Source: Pseudomonas aylmerensis (GTDB taxonomy: Bacteria; Pseudomonadota; Gammaproteobacteria; Pseudomonadales; Pseudomonadaceae). Taken from it: 64,000 nt of DNA. Shown in pieces: positions 62,601 through 64,000 of this stretch (the stretch's first letter is position 1; every line of letters begins with the position of its first letter). Under the pieces are notes generated by a model. That model worked only from the letters and a program-made list of their open reading frames with translations. It had not been told where the DNA came from and searched no databases. The DNA is taken from positions 1-64,000 of the forward strand of contig NZ_MAUE01000001.1 in assembly GCF_001702265.1 (NCBI RefSeq), given 5' to 3'. The translations under genes and the position numbers were made by a program.

Positions 62601-63332
62601 GCGGGTGCTGACTATCGTTTCTTCGATACCTTCACCGCCGGCATCGGCTTCGGTTATGGAAGTGATTCGAGCGATATTGGTTCCCGGGATAGTCGCAGTA
62701 AGGGGCGCTCATTCAGCACCGCGTTGTATGGCAGCTTGCATCCTGGACGGATATTCGTCGACGGCTTACTCGGCTACAGCAGCTTGTCATTCGATAGTCG
62801 GCGCTACGTTACCGATAACGGAGGCCGCGCCAAGGGCAGCCGCGATGGAGATCAAATATTCGGCTCCCTGAGTTCTGGCTATGAGTTCCGGGACGAGAAT
62901 TGGAAGGTCGCGCCTTATGGCCGCATGGATATTTCTTCGACCAAGCTGGACGGATTTCGCGAGAGCGGTAGCGGCATCTATGACCTGGCTTACGCGGAGC
63001 AGCGTATGACAGTGTTTTCTGGCGTTGGTGGGGTGCGCGGGCAATATGGCATACCGTTGACGCAGTCAGCCGTTACTCTGAGAGGTCGAGTCGAATACAG
63101 CCATACGTTTAGCGGCGATAGTACTGCACGTGTTGGCTATGCCGATGTCAGCGATTCTACCTATGCCATCTCAACGGTAGGGCAGAGCGAGAACATCATG
63201 ACGGTGGCGCTGGGATTAGACTTCCTTCTGTCATCGGGCGTGAGTACTGGACTGACGTACCAGGGCTCATATGGACTCGGCGATGACTCAAGATCGAATG
63301 CGTTGATGTTTCGGGTCGGCAGCCGTTTCTAA
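59619..63332 (+). CDS. Autotransporter with repeated Ig-like passenger
   Basis: A 1237-residue type Va secreted protein. Signal peptide about 1-36 (NLALTLLATASLFGFSPSVY); an unrecognised domain to about 145; a cadherin-like beta-sandwich (about 148-245, DATLSNLIPSTGTLSPSFSP); then alternating cadherin-like and He_PIG Ig-like domains with He_PIG copies near 335, 509 and 683 (period about 174 residues), e.g. GLPAGLIIDASSGVISGMPT; an alpha-helical linker (FARAQIDNFNDRLEQLHDDE); and a C-terminal 12-strand barrel (about 960-1237) ending in Phe. It would display an adhesin-like stalk on the cell surface. It diverges from the MACPF gene with 223 bp between starts. Confidence 0.9.
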   Translation: MSLTRKLIFTAVARNLALTLLATASLFGFSPSVYALSAGCTTLNAQSGTTSFSRSFAAGSFDPGDTLTVSFSDNGSNVGNSNPSSADSVILRNPTTFTAYYDYRSNTGSGGSHTGGATSSQLTGGAFVSIKAGTYLSAVSISCGSAVSSDATLSNLIPSTGTLSPSFSPGTTSYSISVANSVSSIGFTPIASSGNATINVGSNTVVSGAASPTIGLSEGTNPISISVTAQDGTTTNLYSVSVLRAVAVPISNAVTATVSANSSNNIVTLSNSGGAYTSAAVSVNASHGNAVATGTSIYYTPTAGYSGVDSFQYTLSNGAGNSQSATVTVTVTAPLLALSPAAGTLNSGQMGVAYNQFFSASSGTAPYSYVATGVPPGLIFDPSNGHLSGIPSSSGTYNLSVTATDHFGATGSANYTLNVAAAALPVANPVSATVSANTSNAVSVALSGGTATFVTVASAPMHGIAVASGTSITYTPNAGYSGVDSFTYTASNGSGTSAPAVVTLTVTSPTLVLTPTSGTLTSAQVGGTYSQSFSASGGSAPYSYVGSGLPVGMNLDSISGLLSGSPTGTGTFNLSVTVTDSHGATGSANYTLNVAAGALPVANPVSTTVVANSSGAVALSISGGTATAVAVVTPPSHGSTAVSGTSIFYTPVVGFAGTDSFRYTASNASGTSPAATVSITVAPSVLTVSPAGSELPSATVGVAYSQLISVSGGATPYHFVAAGLPAGLIIDASSGVISGMPTTSGTANVLVTVSDNTGTSAKVPYSLTVNGSVPSGADRSTSLLAGQSLTVDLTDNISGGPFTQASLLDIPPRAMGQVSLNGMNLTFLAAAQASGATVIHYTLSNRWGTSQPIALSVQITGRSDPSKDPEVIGMVGAQAQSSTRFARAQIDNFNDRLEQLHDDESRRNRGFNLQLGLPQSRPSRTGNTSAAEMYQALSSLSGNDAPAIERHAAAGEQDGWLGDDNLALWSGGYVNVSDTHRDDVKFDSTMVGVSAGADYRFFDTFTAGIGFGYGSDSSDIGSRDSRSKGRSFSTALYGSLHPGRIFVDGLLGYSSLSFDSRRYVTDNGGRAKGSRDGDQIFGSLSSGYEFRDENWKVAPYGRMDISSTKLDGFRESGSGIYDLAYAEQRMTVFSGVGGVRGQYGIPLTQSAVTLRGRVEYSHTFSGDSTARVGYADVSDSTYAISTVGQSENIMTVALGLDFLLSSGVSTGLTYQGSYGLGDDSRSNALMFRVGSRF

Positions 63333-63391
63333 CCGCCGACCCAAGCGTCCTGCACACCCCATTACTCGCAGCCCGGCCATCTCTCCAGACA

Positions 63392-63413
63392 AATTATGTT
63401 TTTTTGCATAATT
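63392..63413. repeat. AATTATG-N8-CATAATT inverted repeat after the autotransporter
   Basis: A perfect 7-bp dyad around TTTTTTTG, 60 bp past the autotransporter stop. The T-run is in the loop rather than after the stem, so it is a poor terminator; it may be a protein site. Nothing else is seen in 63333-63590. Confidence 0.4.
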
Positions 63414-63590
63414 GCGCATAAAGCTAGTCTTTTAGATTTTGCCCGCCCGTTCACCAACCGGATCTCAAAGATCTAACCACATCAAGCGACGCTTTCATTG
63501 GCGAGCATGCTAATGCTTCATAGCGTGCTTGCCTCTGTTTCTTTGGCCCCACACTGAGGGTAGAACTGGGGGCCTTGGGCATTATCGCGA

Positions 63591-63690
63591 CTACAAGGCC
63601 GCTCGTTGCCGGGCCTCTTCTCGTGCCTGAAGCTGCAACTGAAGCTGGGCTTGAATCTCGGTGTAGAGCTGAGCCTGCTCGTTATCACGG
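63591..63690 (-). pseudogene. C-terminal fragment of a glutamine-rich coiled-coil protein
   Basis: The minus strand reads DRDNEQAQLYTEIQAQLQLQ, then LQAREEARQRAAL and a stop at 63591-63593. The heptad-like Gln/Leu/Glu pattern is protein-like, but the frame has no plausible start before it meets unrelated sequence. Confidence 0.35.
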
Positions 63691-63697
63691 TCGGCTA

Positions 63698-63874
63698 AGT
63701 AACATCACTCAGGAGGATTGTGATCTGATAGACGACTTGATGACACGATACTCTGTGTATGAGCATTCTCAGGCAGACGATCTTCCAGCGGTCCCCCCCG
63801 AACTCGCCCAACTCGAAACAGATGTGCGATCGCTTGCGGACTGGATAGAGGGGTACTCGAAGCGAGTGGCCTGA
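63698..63874 (+). pseudogene. Fragment of a small acidic protein (ends LADWIEGYSKRVA)
   Basis: Plus-strand codons from about 63698 read LSNITQEDCDLIDDLMTRYS, then VYEHSQADDLPAVPPELAQLE, a plausible small helical protein of about 60 residues. The start has been lost: the frame runs upstream to 63575 only by crossing the antisense of the Gln-rich fragment, which gives a non-protein-like leader. Whether it is still expressed is unclear. Confidence 0.4.
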
Positions 63875-63924
63875 CCCACATTGAAACGCCGACTGCTTGT
63901 TACCTGTAGCGGTCGCTAGTGAGC

Positions 63925-63948
63925 GTCCGCTTTTGGCCGAAAGCGGAC
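63925..63948. repeat. GTCCGCTTT-N6-AAAGCGGAC palindrome, copy 3 of island repeat
   Basis: A 9-bp perfect stem with loop TGGCCG. Shares 20 identical bases, inverted, with 54436-54455. It lies 50 bp past the last fragment, near the window end. Confidence 0.65.
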
Positions 63949-64000
63949 CATTTGGCTCACCCTGTGAACTCCTCTCGCCTTAGCACTCGTCCGATAAAAG

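Noticed and set aside
1..64000. CRISPR arrays, rRNA, intact tRNA, intact IS elements
   Set aside because: No regularly spaced repeats with cas genes, no rRNA motifs, only a tRNA 3' fragment, and no transposase or integrase reading frame was found.

Overview
The window looks like a chromosome segment of a Pseudomonas of the fluorescens group. The grounds are the REP/REPIN sequences built on a GTGGGAGCGGGCTTGC-type core, very GC-rich codon use in the left half, the high density of LysR regulators and MFS transporters, and the gene families themselves. No rRNA, complete tRNA, CRISPR array or intact transposase was seen.

Left part (1 to about 29.9 kb): ordinary, dense, GC-rich accessory-core chromosome. 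Read left to right it holds a LysR gene facing a ThDP decarboxylase/aldehyde dehydrogenase pair (probable 2-ketoarginine route); a CynX/NimT-type exporter; two more LysR genes around a small tautomerase; two very small genes (59 and 47 residues); a tricarboxylate-type MFS carrier followed by a periplasmic ModA-like protein that may be aconitate isomerase; a six-gene stressosome operon (RsbR, RsbS, RsbT, a kinase-phosphatase fusion, a histidine kinase and a hybrid kinase); a three-gene operon for an acetylpolyamine-type deacetylase, an M20 amidohydrolase and a transporter with a divergent LysR; an SDR plus AraC pair; a cytochrome b561/TPR/ECF sigma/anti-sigma operon; and a DHA1-type exporter closed by a strong terminator.

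At 29950-29979 lies the 3' end only of a tRNA gene (T-arm, acceptor strand and CCA, serine-like, minus strand). This is what an integrated genomic island leaves at its tRNA-distal end, and its orientation puts the island to the right. From there to the window end the DNA is less GC rich, spacing is looser, and pseudogene remnants accumulate (Rhs N-terminal region, MdaB-type oxidoreductase, DHCW cupin, a Cys-rich protein). The island carries mostly metabolic cargo: an NmrA reductase with HxlR regulator; an esterase; a seven-gene locus around AcnD and PrpF with a divergent CitMHS carrier and an unusual GntR regulator; an SMP-30/DMT/amidohydrolase/LysR set; and a NimT/NimR-type pair. It also holds a convergent Beta-protein/sce7726 pair (possible nuclease or defence module).

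The right end (55.3-63.3 kb) is the most unusual part: a 982-residue cytoplasm-start protein with a MACPF/perforin signature followed by ricin-type QxW repeats, a tight downstream partner of unknown function separated by a perfect 12-bp hairpin, and, divergently, a 1237-residue autotransporter with three 174-residue Ig-like repeat units. These are the best candidates for an undescribed system. All functional assignments are from reading the sequence; no searches were run.
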